Source: Panorpa germanica
Lineage: Eukaryota > Arthropoda > Insecta > Mecoptera > Panorpidae
Assembly: GCA_963678705.1 (NCBI GenBank)
Contig: OY783206.1
Location: forward strand, 16,503,807 to 16,567,806
DNA: 64,000 nucleotides
Direction: 5' to 3'
In this document: piece by piece, positions 47,828 through 60,243 of the stretch
Numbering within the stretch: position 1 is the first letter of the stretch
Layout of the letters: each line of letters begins with the position of its first letter
Translations under genes and position numbers: made by a program
The notes under the pieces: model-generated
What the model saw: the letters and a program-made list of their open reading frames with translations, nothing else
Databases searched by the model: none
Told to the model about the DNA's origin: nothing

Positions 47828-48420
47828 AATTGGCTTGTGTCCTATGTCTTAATTTCTATAAAAGTGTACTATATATCGATAAAGTGTGTTACTAGAACCT
47901 CAAGGGTTCAATTATTTTTTAATAACTCCTTATATGTCAAGAGATATTAACAATTAAAAAAGTCATTTTGTCTAATTAATTATTAAAGGGATTCAACGTT
48001 GTACGCATTTCAAATGCATGTGACATCACAACCGCTGCCAACCTTACAGCTTATAAATCTCTGCTATATGTATTTATATATCAAAATATCAAATATTATT
48101 TACAGCTATTTCAAGGAAAAATAAAGTTCCAATATTACGTCTGCCTTAGCAGGGTTAAATAAAATAAAAACTTATTATTCGTTGATTTGACTTGAATATT
48201 TGACTACCAACAGCTACAGAACATTACCACAGCACTGACCTACTCAACAAATAACTGACGTTAAAATGCATTCCACATTATACCATTTCTTGTGCTAAAA
48301 CTACAATTCAAACATTTAATTGCTAGCTCTCCGTCAATATTTAGATATTTAATAATTAACATGAAGTTCAATCAACAATTGAAAAATCAACCACTAAAAA
48401 ATGAGGACACAAGCCCATTG
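47828..48420 (+). mobile_element. N-family MITE, full copy
   Basis: Starts AATTGGCTTGTGTCC, ends GGACACAAGCCCATTG. Close to 5568-6207 with small internal deletions (for example after CATCACAACC). Confidence 0.85.
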
Positions 48421-49040
48421 TAAGTGAATAGGTTAGTTTCCTTAACGTTCTTTTGCGATATAGTCTACAAATATATTCATACCTTATGCGAGCGTAGTTG
48501 GAAGTATACTTATGGGTCTATTTTGTAACTGCTTACCTGACGTCTGTGAACTTCTGACGATTTTAAGAAGGCCTACATTTTCTAAACAAAGCTATGTAAG
48601 TTTACACAAAATTATCAGAAGACTTTAAGTAAAGAGCATAATGAATCCCATACCTAGATACTGACATAAGTAGCCTAATTTGTAAATTATAGAGTTTTGA
48701 AAAATAGTCAGAAGGTAATTACAAAATAGGCCCCTAAATGTGTTGAAAGTGAGCTACTTTTGATTTTTTCCTCACAGACAGAGCGTAAGAAAGCTTAGGT
48801 TGACTATGATTACTGCTTTGGAATGTCCTTAAAAAAAAACTCACATACATTAAATGCTATATATATATATATCCAGAGATGCGCACAAATACTTTTCAAA
48901 AGTATTTAAATACATAATACAAATACCTCGTTATTTATCTATTTGAAATACAAAATAAAAAACAAATTTCATGTTTATTTCGTTGTGACACTTTTTAGTA
49001 CTTTTAATATTTTAAATTACATGTGACATCATAAAGCATA
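48421..49040. other. Gene-free interval
   Basis: No exon or repeat recognised; a short TA run near 48860. Confidence 0.3.
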
Positions 49041-49620
49041 AGATCCCTCCCCTAAATTGGGGTAAGTTGTGTCATTGATAAGTGAATTAATATAAAACTG
49101 CACTCAACCTCAAATATTGAATTGTTTTTATTCAAATCGCAACATTATAGTTATTAACGATTGAAATAGTCATTTTTCCCATTAATAATTAAAGGAGTAA
49201 AAGTTTAAAAAAAATGATGTAGTACACGACCTCACAGCCTCCTCACCTTCTTCCCTACTAGCACTTGCCTACCTTTACCATTCCAGTTAAACAAGAGAAG
49301 TGCAAAAGTGATGCAGTATTAGACTGCTAGCTATAGCAATTGTTGAGTCGACCCATACTGTTTTCATATAATTTCGTGATATAAAACGAAAAATAAATTA
49401 CATTGCTTATGATATTCTTTTCAACTCGTGACGTCTTCAACTACTAAGATAACAACCGGAATATTACGCAGTAAAACAAAAGTGAAACTATAAATAAATA
49501 TGTATCAGTTTTTAAGTACTTAATAAAATAAAAACGGCAATATACGTTTATTAACCAATATTTCAAAATAGATTTAAAAAATCGACCCCTAAAAAATGAG
49601 TTTTCAATCCAATTGTCTTA
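49041..49620 (+). repeat. Strongly diverged N-type MITE
   Basis: Follows the N-family order: CAACCTCAAATATTGAATTG, TTATTAACGATTGAAATAG, AATAATTAAAGGAG, GGCAATATACGTTTATTAAC, AAATCGACCCCTAAAAAATG. Termini eroded. Confidence 0.45.
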
Positions 49621-50349
49621 TGTTATGTGGATATGAAAGAACAGGATCTATCATTTTCAATTAAAATTATCATGACAATTATGCAATGTTGGTGGGGTTT
49701 TAAGTTTATATTTATAAAGTAATGTTTAACACTATGGAATAAGAAAAATAAAGAAAAGTATTTTGCATTTTCCAATAAAATATCGAAAGGTATTTAAATA
49801 CAAAATAGAAAATAGGTATTTTGTATTTTATATTTTGTATTTGTATTTTGAGTATAAGTATTTGGAAAACGCACATCTCTGTAATATATCTATATATAAA
49901 AATTCAGCATACTCGCAAAACTCTAAAAGTTGTCGGTCGGTTAGCATGAACATTTCAGCACAACGATATATTCGAATGCCATTGTTTCTTTTTAGATCAT
50001 CGTCGCCAGTGTTTTTGTGTGTGTGTCTTTTATTTACTTTCCCATTTATTTCGTATCAGACAAAGCCACAGCTAAGCTTAGGGGGTTTAATTAGTATATA
50101 ATAAGTAAATAATACGTATGGATGAAAATCCTGGGGTGGAAAGTGTAGATCATTTAAAATCAATAGAATAACGCAATATTTTTGTGACATTTGGCAGGTA
50201 TTGTATTTCACTAGCAACCTCAGAGTTTATTCTTTAGATTAAAATAAAAATATCAACAGTTTTCACGAAATATAGCGCTTTTCTATTGACTATTTCTATT
50301 CTATTTCTGAAAGACCCTGTACAAGTGAGGGAACTTTGAAAGGAATGGA

Positions 50350-50784
50350 ATGGCGATCGAGGAGGCAGAGAGGAGAAGAGAAGGTGGCGCAAGTGTGGAG
50401 GAGGAGCTAAGGAGAAGGGATAAGGAGACACAACAGCAGGAGAGAATGGGAAAAATAGAAAAAAGTAACTACAATAAAAGATATAAGAGGTTATGGGAAA
50501 ATAATGTGCCTCAGTATCTTATAGAAAAAGACATAAAACACATAAGAAGAACAGCAAGGTTTAGATTGGGAAATGAGGAAAAAGGAAACAGATACTGGGA
50601 AAAGAGTGAGGAAAGAAAGTGTAGAATGTGTGGAGCGGTGGACGAAACACTGGAGCACATTAAGTTTGAGTGTAAGGAAGAAGTAGCGAGCGAAAGGAAT
50701 ATTGGCCAGCTATTAAAGGGAGGCAGTGAAGGAAAGAGTTGGATGGCGGAAATAGTAAGAAGGAAAGGAAAAACAGGAGAATAA
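50350..50784 (+). pseudogene. LINE C-terminal fragment with CCHC-like zinc motif
   Basis: An open 144-residue stretch resembling the tail of insect non-LTR retrotransposon ORF2 proteins: charged helical region (AIEEAERRREGGASVEEELR), then RYKRLWENNVPQYLIE, HIRRTARFRLGNEEKGNRYW and the knuckle CRMCGAVDETLEHIKFEC. The endonuclease and RT domains are absent upstream, so this is a 5'-truncated insertion, the usual fate of LINEs. A 3' UTR with the AAGCCGAAAGGC hairpin follows near 50938. Confidence 0.75.
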
Positions 50785-50965
50785 ATAAGCTGGTGGAGAA
50801 TAATAGAGAGGGTCAAAAGAAGAAGAAGCAGAAAGCACTTTTGGAAGTAGTAAAAGTCTAGAATATTTTAAGTTTAGTTTTAAGTTTGAATGTATATAGG
50901 AATGAAATGTATTAGAAATATAATACTGTAGATTGTAAAGCCGAAAGGCACACACAATTAATATA
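50785..50965 (+). repeat. LINE 3' UTR with terminal hairpin
   Basis: Runs from the stop codon to GTAAAGCCGAAAGGCACACA and then an AT-rich tail. Short GCC-GAAA-GGC hairpins near the 3' end occur in related insect LINEs, where they are thought to guide RT. Confidence 0.5.
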
Positions 50966-51599
50966 TATAATTACAAGTGAGGGAGGAAGAAGGGAGTGAA
51001 GGGAGTGTGAAGAATTATAAGATTATATATACGGTCTACAAGTGTTGTAGAGCAAAGAGAATGATGATGATAATACTTCAGCAACTACAAAATAAAATAA
51101 AAACTAAAACTAAAGCAACAGATGCGAATGACAGTCAAACCTTGCCAAGTCATTTGGTACACCGAGACCGAGACAGGCACTAGTTCGATGAATAACACCT
51201 GGAGGTCATTTCCACGAGAATAATGTTGTAAACAAATTTCAAGTGAATCAATCAAATAGGAGTACAATAGTATCTTTGATATAACACATGAAATAATATA
51301 TAAAAAAACAACGAAAGAAGCAACAACAACAATCAAAAAAATAAAAAACAATATAAAGATTATTGGCCCGGTATTCGGCGAACGGTGATTGGCGATTGTT
51401 GTTGTTGTTACTTTTAAATTCCTTAAATGATACAAGTATTATGTCTAAAAAATACATCATAGTAAATTACATACAATAATCGAATCACCAATATTTGTGC
51501 AGATTGTAATAGTAAGAGAAATCCGTCGTTAAGAAAACGATGTCTTCATATAACTTTATTTTCCATTTAATTCTATGTAAGCTTAACTTAATCCAATAT

Positions 51600-51930
51600 G
51601 CAATTAAAATCTATCTCCCTTCCGTTTTTCCTCCTTTTCTATGCTCTTTCCATTTTCTTCCCACCTTCTCTAGACTTAATCCGATTTCTACTTTCTCCCG
51701 ACACCTATTGTCCAATACGCTTCAATTTCTAATCTTCCTTCCCACACATTCTGCATGGTTTTCGCTCCTCTTTTCCCTAATACCTTTTTATTCTTTCTAA
51801 TTTGTAGTTAAAATTTAACGTCTTCTTGTTTGTCCTTCTTCTCTATTCTCTTTCTCCTTTCTTCCGCCATCCATCTTCTTCCTTTGCTCTTACCTTGCAA
51901 CATTTTCTCCAAGCTTAATATACTTAATTA
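51600..51930 (-). repeat. Eroded LINE tail fragment
   Basis: Pyrimidine-rich on the plus strand; the minus strand resembles the same LINE tail (compare CTTCCGCCATCCATCTTC with the complement of GGATGGCGGAAATAG near 50740). No continuous frame. Confidence 0.4.
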
Positions 51931-52935
51931 TTAGCTTAATTTAAGATATAAACTAACGCCATCTATGTGTTAGGCCCGGGACTTTTCAGCCCATGTGTTA
52001 CTTTACAAAAAAGCACTTAACAAAATTTTTGAGGAAGCTATAGTTTTACATATATAGCATAAACAAAAAACATAAACAAACAAAAAATTGAATGTGAAAA
52101 AAATATTTTTACATGATGAATCATTAAATTGCTGCGTTTCCGAAAATCTCCGTCCGATTACGAATTTCTCCTGCTATAAATCTAAGTAAGAGTTTATTTG
52201 AACGAAGCTTATTAATATTTAATCCAAAAAGGTTCCATTTTATAATTTTATTGTGCTTTATAATCATGTAAATCATACCCATGGCCACATTGGGCAAAGG
52301 TTCGAGTAACTGAATGGAGTGGTCGACGGTCCTACATCTAGATGTTCGATTCGGGAATTGATTTAAACTACAGCCAGTCATTTTATGGGTTCGGCTCGTA
52401 CAGGGTCAACCACAATTTGTTTTTGAGAACTCAGGAATTCCAATTATTTTGAAATGAATAATAACAATAAAAGGGTTATGAACTCTTAAGGTCTTATGCA
52501 ATTAATTAAATTGTTGCTACACCAACTAGTTATTTATAGATTTTGTTAATTACCATATTAACCAGTAAATTAATGTCCGATAGTAACTTTAAAAAATATG
52601 TAACGAAAGATTACTTAGGCTTAGTTGCATTTTTAATTCGTAATTCTTCGATTGAGTCATTGTGTTGTGCTGTCAAAAGTGAATTAACTCTGTACTCGTC
52701 TTTCCTTGCATTCGGAATCTAATTCTAAGGTACTTGTATATATTTAACGTCCATTTGTTGATGTGCCCGAGTGTACCAGCCGCGATGGACCGCCTGATCA
52801 ATAATTTCGCAGTGTTTAACCTGGTCGCTCTTAATTTCTGGCTAGACTTTTTCTGAACCATTATTTAATTTATTTAATCACTTTGATTGAAAGATTGGTT
52901 AAGTTACTTGAATTTATATACTCGTACGTCACAGA
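51931..52935. other. Gene-free interval
   Basis: No exon or repeat recognised. Open stretches on the minus strand (52124-52381, 52673-52861) show no family features. Confidence 0.3.
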
Positions 52936-53062
52936 AGCAATAAGTAATCGAGAATATCTTTCCTTTTTCGCAAACCTCTGTTATATAATACTTCGTCAAA
53001 TACACCACCCAGCTGTTAGTAGTAAATAATGTACCACACACACACTCGTATGAGTCTCTGTT

Positions 53063-53870
53063 TAGCGATTCACACGAGCACGAAACTTTTATCGTCTCGT
53101 CTCGCTTCCCGTCTCATGAAACCGAGACAATACGAGACGAGACATTTCTCAAAACTATTGAGACGGTATCGAGACCATATACGGTGAGACCCGAGAGTGT
53201 CGTTTCTGGTCTCTTTGACGTTATTTCAAAAAGAAATTGCTAGAAAAATAAACTAACAGCAACCTAAAAGTTCAATCTTTTTTTATTACAAAATATTAAT
53301 ATTAATATTATATGTCGTAAATTTACGAAATATAAAATCTGGTAAACAAACATCTGTTAAATATTTTGTAGCGAACGGAAACGAATGTTTTAAGTGAAAA
53401 TAAATGTAAATAGAAATTATTTGTACTACGTTAATTGTAATACGATTGTTTGAAGACATTTTGCCGCAAAAATGTCGTTGAGTGTAGGTGTTAGTAGTGT
53501 CAACCTGACAAAAAGGCCGAGATTAGATGAAAGTGATTAGATTAAGTGAAATTGAACCAGTTGTTCAACTGTGTATAAAAAAAATTCTTCAAACTTTAAA
53601 TTTTCTTTTAAATTTGACACAATTAATAGAGAGAAAAAAGCGATATGCTTAGTATGTGAAAAATTTAGAATGAAAAAAATAATTAGCCGAAATAATATAA
53701 TGAATGACTATCTTAGGAATAAGTTCTCACAAAAACGAGATGTGACGAGACGAGACAAACGATTACGAAACGGGAACGAGACTAACACGATACCTATTTT
53801 TTTCAAAACTAACGAGAACGAGGCTAGATTTTTGAAACTCTCGCCTTATCTCGTTTCGTGTGAAGCCCTA
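53063..53870 (+). mobile_element. Internally deleted hAT element with 8-bp target duplication
   Basis: Flanked by TCTCTGTT on both sides (53055-53062 and 53871-53878). The TIRs are TAGCGATTCACACGA and the inverse of TAGGGCTTCACACGA. Contains a decayed BED-finger-like stretch at 53571-53690. 8-bp duplications with TAG-type ends are characteristic of hAT transposons. 808 bp, no transposase core. Confidence 0.88.
53472..53700 (+). pseudogene. hAT transposase N-terminal remnant (BED finger, decayed)
   Basis: Begins ATG at 53472 (MSLSVGVSSVNLTKRPRLDE), hits stops, then reads FKFDTINREKKAICLVCEK and a damaged MNDYLRNKF where the second zinc pair (H...H) should stand. Only the CxxC half is kept. 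The catalytic hAT dimerisation domain is absent. Confidence 0.5.
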
Positions 53871-54369
53871 TCTCTGTTGCGTAAAATAGATGGCAAATAT
53901 GCAGGATGTCACCCTAGAAAAAGTAGTTCCACAAGCCTATTGTGCAATAACAGCGTCTCTAATTATTAAAAAACAAATTCGTCCGCCTAAAAGATAATTT
54001 GCATCCTTCTTAATATTCAAAAACAATTTTTTGTTTCGATTCTCAGAAAATATCAATCGATCTGCGGCTATTTTTAACAAATCTTCCAAATGTCTTGATC
54101 ACGCATTAATTTTCTTTAAAAAAAATTCAACGAAATATCAAATGTGAATGAATCTTATCTAAATTGTCTGTGTGTGCGTCTAAAAATGTTTTGAAAGAAA
54201 TGCACACATAGTTCAAGGTTGTCTTCCAATGAATTGCTGCCACACAGCGGTGAAGGACACGCAATTTTTATGATACAAGGCGCCAAATACATCAAATTCA
54301 ATAAACATAACATTATTGGGTTGTGAACCATAACTAAATTTCTATCGAACTGCACTGTCCTTCCTTCCT

Positions 54370-55121
54370 TCTTATATTATAATGTTCCAACTAAAAATTT
54401 ATATGTTTATTTGTTTATATGTTCACGCGATTTGTATGGTGGCTCGAAAACAGCTCCGCGCATTTTCTTAAAAATTGTCTATTTCGTAGAGGAAAAAATT
54501 CTAATACTTTTGGCGTTCTCGGATTTTTCCCTGAATTTCCTGAAAATCCGTAATTTTGGAAAACTAAAAAAAATATTTTTATTTTTTAGTCTATAACTCT
54601 TAATTCATAAAAGATTGAAAGTTGAAATTTTACATTTGTATTACGCTGTTCAATGCTAACATTTTTTGAAAATTAGAAATTAAAAAATTAAAAATGGGAG
54701 CGTTGAAAAACTTAGGGGGTTCAGTAGGAAACTTTGGAGAAAACTCAAAATTGTGTAATAATTGAAAATGATATTAAAAAAAAATTATTTAAAATTCAAA
54801 AATTTTATTTGGGGGCACAGTGGAGGTTTTAGTCGAGAGTAAAAATTTGACTAAAAATTTTATATATGGGCTAACTTTGGTACCTAATTTACAAATCGAA
54901 AGAAAAATCCCAAATTTTAAAATAAAGTTGGTCAAATAATGAACAAATTGAAAAAAATATGTATTTTTTAGTCAGTTTATATGAAAAATTATTTGTTGTT
55001 ATATGTAAAATAAATATGGAACGAGTTTAATATTTCAATTTAAAAATGGAATTAAAACTTGAAATGAAATTCAAATCACACACAAAAGACAGTCGTCGCT
55101 TGCGACGGGGGTGAACTCTAG
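54370..55121 (+). mobile_element. H-family Helitron-like element, copy 6
   Basis: 5' TCTTATATTATAATGTTCC, 3' GTCGTCGCTTGCGACGGGGG TGAACTCTAG|T. Hairpin stem GTCGC/GCGAC. Non-coding, 752 bp. Confidence 0.78.
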
Positions 55122-55134
55122 TATATTGATAAAG

Positions 55135-55450
55135 TCGGCTATCAAAATCTCAAATATTCAATTACTTTTATTCAATTCGCGGTGTTGTAGAAGTTAATAA
55201 CGATTGAAATAATCATTTTTGTGCCTTTAATAATTAAAGTGGTATCTTTTCCACTACCATTTGGGTTTCTTTAAAGAACAAAAGCGAAAAATAGATGCAT
55301 AATTAAACATTAGAGCAATAGCAGCTGTTGTGACAACCCTTGAAAATAAATGACTAAAGATTACTTCTAGAGTTATTAACGTAATCAACTACCAGGATAA
55401 CAACAGGAAAATTTCGCAGTAAAACAAAATTCAAACATTTAGATGTACGT
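55135..55450 (+). repeat. Diverged N-type MITE fragment
   Basis: TATTGATAAAGTCGGCTATC, TTAATAACGATTGAAATAAT and TTAATAATTAAAGTGG follow the N-family order. Left terminus lost against copy 6 of the H family, right end lost against the T1 element. Confidence 0.45.
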
Positions 55451-55453
55451 ATA

Positions 55454-56505
55454 TTAAGGAGGTACAGGACGTACCGTCAATGCGAAAAGTTTATCTCTCT
55501 GTAATACGAAATGCAAAATACGAAGTGAGGGACGAGCAAATATTGGGACTGTATCTTTGAAAATGAATTTTTCAATTCCCTATTAAACTGCTTTTTGCTT
55601 GTTAAAATGATTTTTTATGCATATAATAGTTAAGTAAATGAAAAATTACCTATAATTAATATCAAATTTATATTAATTCTATTTAAATTCAAATTAAATA
55701 TTTTGAAAAACGAATAATAAATTTGGCAACGCTGTAAATTTACGTGTATTGACGCATGCGTGATTTGGTTCTTTAACATATAAATTGTTATATTTTATAA
55801 AATACTAGCTGTCCCGGCCACGCGTTGCTGTGACTAACGTTTTTGTCATATTACATTACATAGCGCCATCTATTGAATATTTACTCAATCTAGTCAACAG
55901 AATATTTACTCAATCTAGTCAACAGATGTCGCCATATGTCATAATTAATATATAACAGATAATTAATAGACAAATAGACAATAAATTGAGATGTAAGCTA
56001 TCCTATCTTTCCAGGTGGATCAAACTGCACACGGTGTACAAATTTGATTTAAATCGGTTAAGTAGTTTAGGAGTTATTCGCGGACATACACGGACAAACA
56101 ACGTGACACGTAATTTATATATATTAAGATTTATTCCGATTTTGAATTTCCCGCTCAAATTGGGATTTGCAACGTTGCCGGATTATAACCTACACTTACT
56201 GTTTCTTACTGGTTTTATTTAAATATTTTCGTATATAGGTATCCTGTTGATAATTTTCTTTTTGCAATAGTTACAGAAAAGATTCTTTTATATACACCTA
56301 GTTTTTGAAAACCGTGTCACCATTTTTTCATAGTTAAAAGTTATATTATGTGGTGAAATTGAGCTAAAACTTATGATTTGTATGGAAAATGACTATTTTT
56401 AATCATGTATAAAAAGAACACTAGGAACCCTAGATCTCTAAAATTTTGACCCTCCAAATTTCACAACGTTTTCATCATTTACGTTAACGTCCTATACCTC
56501 CTTAA
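55454..56505 (-). mobile_element. TTAA-flanked MITE, family T1, copy 3, containing a mini-Helitron
   Basis: TTAA-GGAGGTACAGGACGTACCG to CGTCCTATACCTCC-TTAA. The 325-bp Helitron derivative at 55805-56129 accounts for its greater length. Confidence 0.88.
55805..56129 (-). mobile_element. Mini-Helitron related to the 39.7-42.2 kb dimer
   Basis: On the minus strand it starts TCTTAATATATATAAATTAC and ends ACGCGTGGCCGGGACAGCTAG-type sequence, inserted A|T inside the T1 copy. The uninterrupted sequence ATAAAATATTTATTCCG is recovered by removing it. Lacks the protein remnant. Confidence 0.85.
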
Positions 56506-58750
56506 AATTGGTTTAATCGAAGATTAAAAAAAACTTTTATTCAGAAATATGAATAATTGGAAGCCTCCGAGCGAACCATACTAAAAAACGCACATTGCGT
56601 AATCTGGTGTAGACATAGTAAAACAACATCGAAGTAGTGGTCGGTCAGCGAGAACTCCTGGGGCGATATAGCCAAATATCTTTGAACAGCCGTGATCCTA
56701 AGAACAGAGTCTTCAAAGTCTTAAGGTGGAATCACAGCGAGGGTTTAATCATGGACCTATAATAAAGGGAATATTACAAGTGGAATTTGGTTAACTGTGC
56801 CAGGATATTTCATAGAATCATTGTCGCTAGAGAGTGTGTCGAACAGGAGGCTGCTTCTACCCATTTTAATAACGCCTGCGAAAAGATGTCAGAAGAAACG
56901 TCTGTATTTTCCTTACAATGTAACAGGGGAATGTGGGGGCAGTAACCGAAATATTTTCCTATTTTAAGGACCCAGGGTAAAAGTAACTGAGTTTTTACAT
57001 AGCTTATTTAGTGGACTTTAGATAAATACGATACACATTATCAATCTATTAAGCGTTTGTTATTTTTCTACCGTTTTTAAAATCCTTCATTGCGGTAATG
57101 GCGGTCATCTATTGGGGTATTACTGTTTGCGGAGTTTGGATCTTATAGAGATCTATAGGCTGGCTAGGGCGTATCTGCGATCTGTCGGCGGTATCCAAGT
57201 TCTCGAACGGCAAATGTCGCTCAGTTCCTTTCAATAGCTTAGTGGGCGCACAATTTAATTGCGAAGGACCTTTTAGCTATTAAGTGATTAATAGTAATTT
57301 TTTATTTAAATCAAAAGACACAGCAAAACAGCAGAACTTTTTTAGATTACATTTATTTTAAACTACACTATTGAATTACATATAAATTGATTAAATCTTT
57401 TAGCTAATAAGAATACTAGTTACGACACTAAGTAAATGTAACTCGCGGTTTAAGTTATAAGCAAAAATATGTGTAATTATTATTTTATGTATATGCACCA
57501 AAAGGTTAAGCGTGCTGTAGGTTTGAGTGTTAAGAACGATAAGAACGAATTAGGACCAAATGCGTAGTGTCGAACCCTAGTAGAAATGAATCGTATAACA
57601 AAGGATGTTTATATAAGAAGTATTGTCGTTTGCAGTGAGCAGTGTGTATAAAACAACTTGGTATAAAATATAAATGAATTGAAACAAAGAAATCTTAATT
57701 CTAACATTAATTAAAAATAAAAGCAAAATATTGATATACAAATATGAATATTGCATGCATTTATTAACACTGTTCATTCGAAATTACTCAATACTTAATA
57801 CTTTATTGCATTCCATAATGTTACAAATGGTGTTAAGATATGTTTAGGTAGTAAATTAACTCAGCTTTACTTCTAAAATGAAGTAATTAATAAATTAAAA
57901 TAACTTTTTTTTTATTTTAACCATACATGTTTCTTTATTTTTTATATTCTAACCAAAATTAACCAAAACATTCTTTTTTTATAATAAACCAAACATTATA
58001 TTATTATTTTTATATTTGTAATATGAAAATTACCTACAGATGAAGACGCCTAAGAACTCTCCCTTTGCTCTCTCAATTATCGCATAGATTCAGTGACCGC
58101 TATTACCCGCTAAGAATGACTGATATTACCCCAAATATCGATAATGGTTTTTTTGATTGATTACTAAAAACGTAAAGAACTTTCGTGAAATCCAACAAGC
58201 CCATAGGATACACTAATATGTGGGCAATAATTGACATTTAGAAAGATATTGATTTATATAAATCACTTTAAGCTTACCTTCATCGAACTTTTAATTTTTT
58301 TTATAATAATATAATAAATAAGTATACTCAGGCATATACTAGACGGCGGTACTAGTAGCGTTAGCGAAATGTTTTTGGAAGTTTTAGATTTCGATGTGAC
58401 CGGCATTACCCACTGACCGCCATTCCCCCATCTTCCCCTAAAAACAGCGCTGTGCGATAGTGTATAGTGATGGTACTAAAATCATGACCACTGGTCGTCA
58501 CGTTTTCATTTATTCCACTAGTTTGAGCATATATGTTTATTGTCCAACGAAGGTTGACTTCCATCATCCTCGCTGGACTTCACCGGCAGTTGTTATTACA
58601 CAACGGGCCGGCTAGGGCATTGACAATTTGCATTATCATAAAAACCATGGGGTATTTCTTTGTCTACATTAAAGGGGGGTTAGGTAGAAATATATGTAAG
58701 GCTTCTTGAAGGGAGGGAGAGTTAGAAATAAGCTACTTCATTTTTTCCAC
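56506..58750. other. Gene-free interval of about 2.2 kb
   Basis: No recognised exon. 56550-57260 is less AT-rich and has short coding-like stretches, but no family could be named. 57300-58350 is very AT-rich. Confidence 0.35.
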
Positions 58751-58754
58751 TTAT

Positions 58755-59095
58755 ACATTGCGGAAATCTCGTGTATTGGAATTGTTTTGCTTTAACATAA
58801 TTTATCATGAGAGCAAACTTTTACTTTAATTTTTATCAATACACCAGTGTTATGAAATAGACTATTGCATTCTCTTCCATATCCCTTCCAGTCTGAGATG
58901 GCTGATTGTATTTACAAGGTTCGGATAGGTTTAGCGTTGTAGCATGTATTCGTTTGGTTAAAATTCGCTGATATACATCTGCAAAGGTTCATTACATTTA
59001 CAGGGTTCGAATAGGTAAAGCGTCGTAGCGCGTATACGTTTGGTCAAAATTCGCTTAAATGCGCTTGCAGTGTGCGACAAGCCTTATCCGAGACA
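58755..59095 (+). repeat. R-family repeat, shortened copy
   Basis: Shares TTTAACATAATTTATCATGAG and CATTCTCTTCCATATCCCTTCC with copy 1 (46210-46335) and ends GCGCTTGCAGTGTGCGACAA. Confidence 0.5.
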
Positions 59096-59477
59096 AGGCG
59101 ACCTCAAAACAAAATTATTAGCGTTATCTGTTTGTCCAATGTGTGTTCAATACGTGGGTCCAGTGTGCGCCTGCTCTTCGTTAGTGACTAGCATCATTAA
59201 GATGCACGCAATGGGCAGGTCAAACTCATTCTGCACATCGCCTGACTTGTCGTGATGCTGATGATTACGTCGTCTTCTGGTAGTAGTGACTCCTGCCACG
59301 AGCGCGAGAGGGTCGGCGCACCAATGGCCTTGTTGACACATTAAAAACAAATTCATTGGAGACAGGGTAAAAACAAAAGTATTCTGTTGAAAAGGAAAAA
59401 AACAACATCAATAAAAATACTATTTCTTAATATTGGATTTAATTTATTTTGTTTCCTTATAATTATTTTGACAAAGC

Positions 59478-60228
59478 TTAAGGAGGTATAGGACGTTAAC
59501 GTAAATGATGAAAACGTTGCGAAATTTGGAGGGTCAATACAAATAGGTGAAGCACATGCTGTCTCTAAATTTTAGAGATCTGGGGTTCCTAGTTTTCTTT
59601 TTATACATGATTAAAAATAGTCATTTTCCATACAAATCATAATTTTTAGCTTAATTTCACCACATAATATAACTTTTAACTATTCAAAAATGGTGACACG
59701 GCTTTCAAAAACTAGGTGTATATAAAATAATCTTTTCTGTAACTATTGCAAAAAGAAAATTATCAAAAGGATACCTATATACGAAAATATTTAAATAAAA
59801 CCAGTAAGAAACAGTAAGTGTAGGTTATAAGCCGGCAACGTTGCAAATCCCAATTTGAGCGGGAAATTCAAAATCGGAATAAATATTATATAAAATATAA
59901 CAATTTATTTGTCAAAGAATCAAATCACGCATGCGTCAACACACGTAAATTTACAGCGTTGCCAAATTTATTATTCCTTTTTCAAAATATTTAATTTAAA
60001 TTAATATAAATTTGATATTAAGTATAGGTAATTTTTCATTTATTTAACTATTATATGCATAAACAAATCATTTTAACTAGCAAATAGCAGTTTAATAGGG
60101 AATTGAAAAATTAATTTTCAAATATACAGTCCCAATATTTGCTCGTCCCTCATGTACTTCGTATTTTGCATTTCGTATTACCGAGAAATAAACGTTTTAC
60201 ATTAACGGTACGTCCAGCACCTCCTTAA
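59478..60228 (+). mobile_element. TTAA-flanked MITE, family T1, copy 4
   Basis: TTAA-GGAGGTATAGGACGTTAACG to GGTACGTCCAGCACCTCC-TTAA, 751 bp, very close to copy 1. Confidence 0.88.
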
Positions 60229-60243
60229 AGTAATTTATACTTA

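Larger units (their letters stand above)
52936..53960 (-). repeat. Diverged N-type MITE split by the hAT element
   Basis: Left part ends ACTCGTATGAGTCTCTGTT, right part resumes TCTCTGTTGCGTAAAATAGATGGCAAATATG. Together they match the reverse complement of 39474-39560. Confidence 0.55.

Noticed and set aside
50511..50816. Minus-strand open frame over the LINE fragment
   Set aside because: Complement of the charged LINE C-terminus, giving artificial Leu/Ser/Pro-rich peptide.
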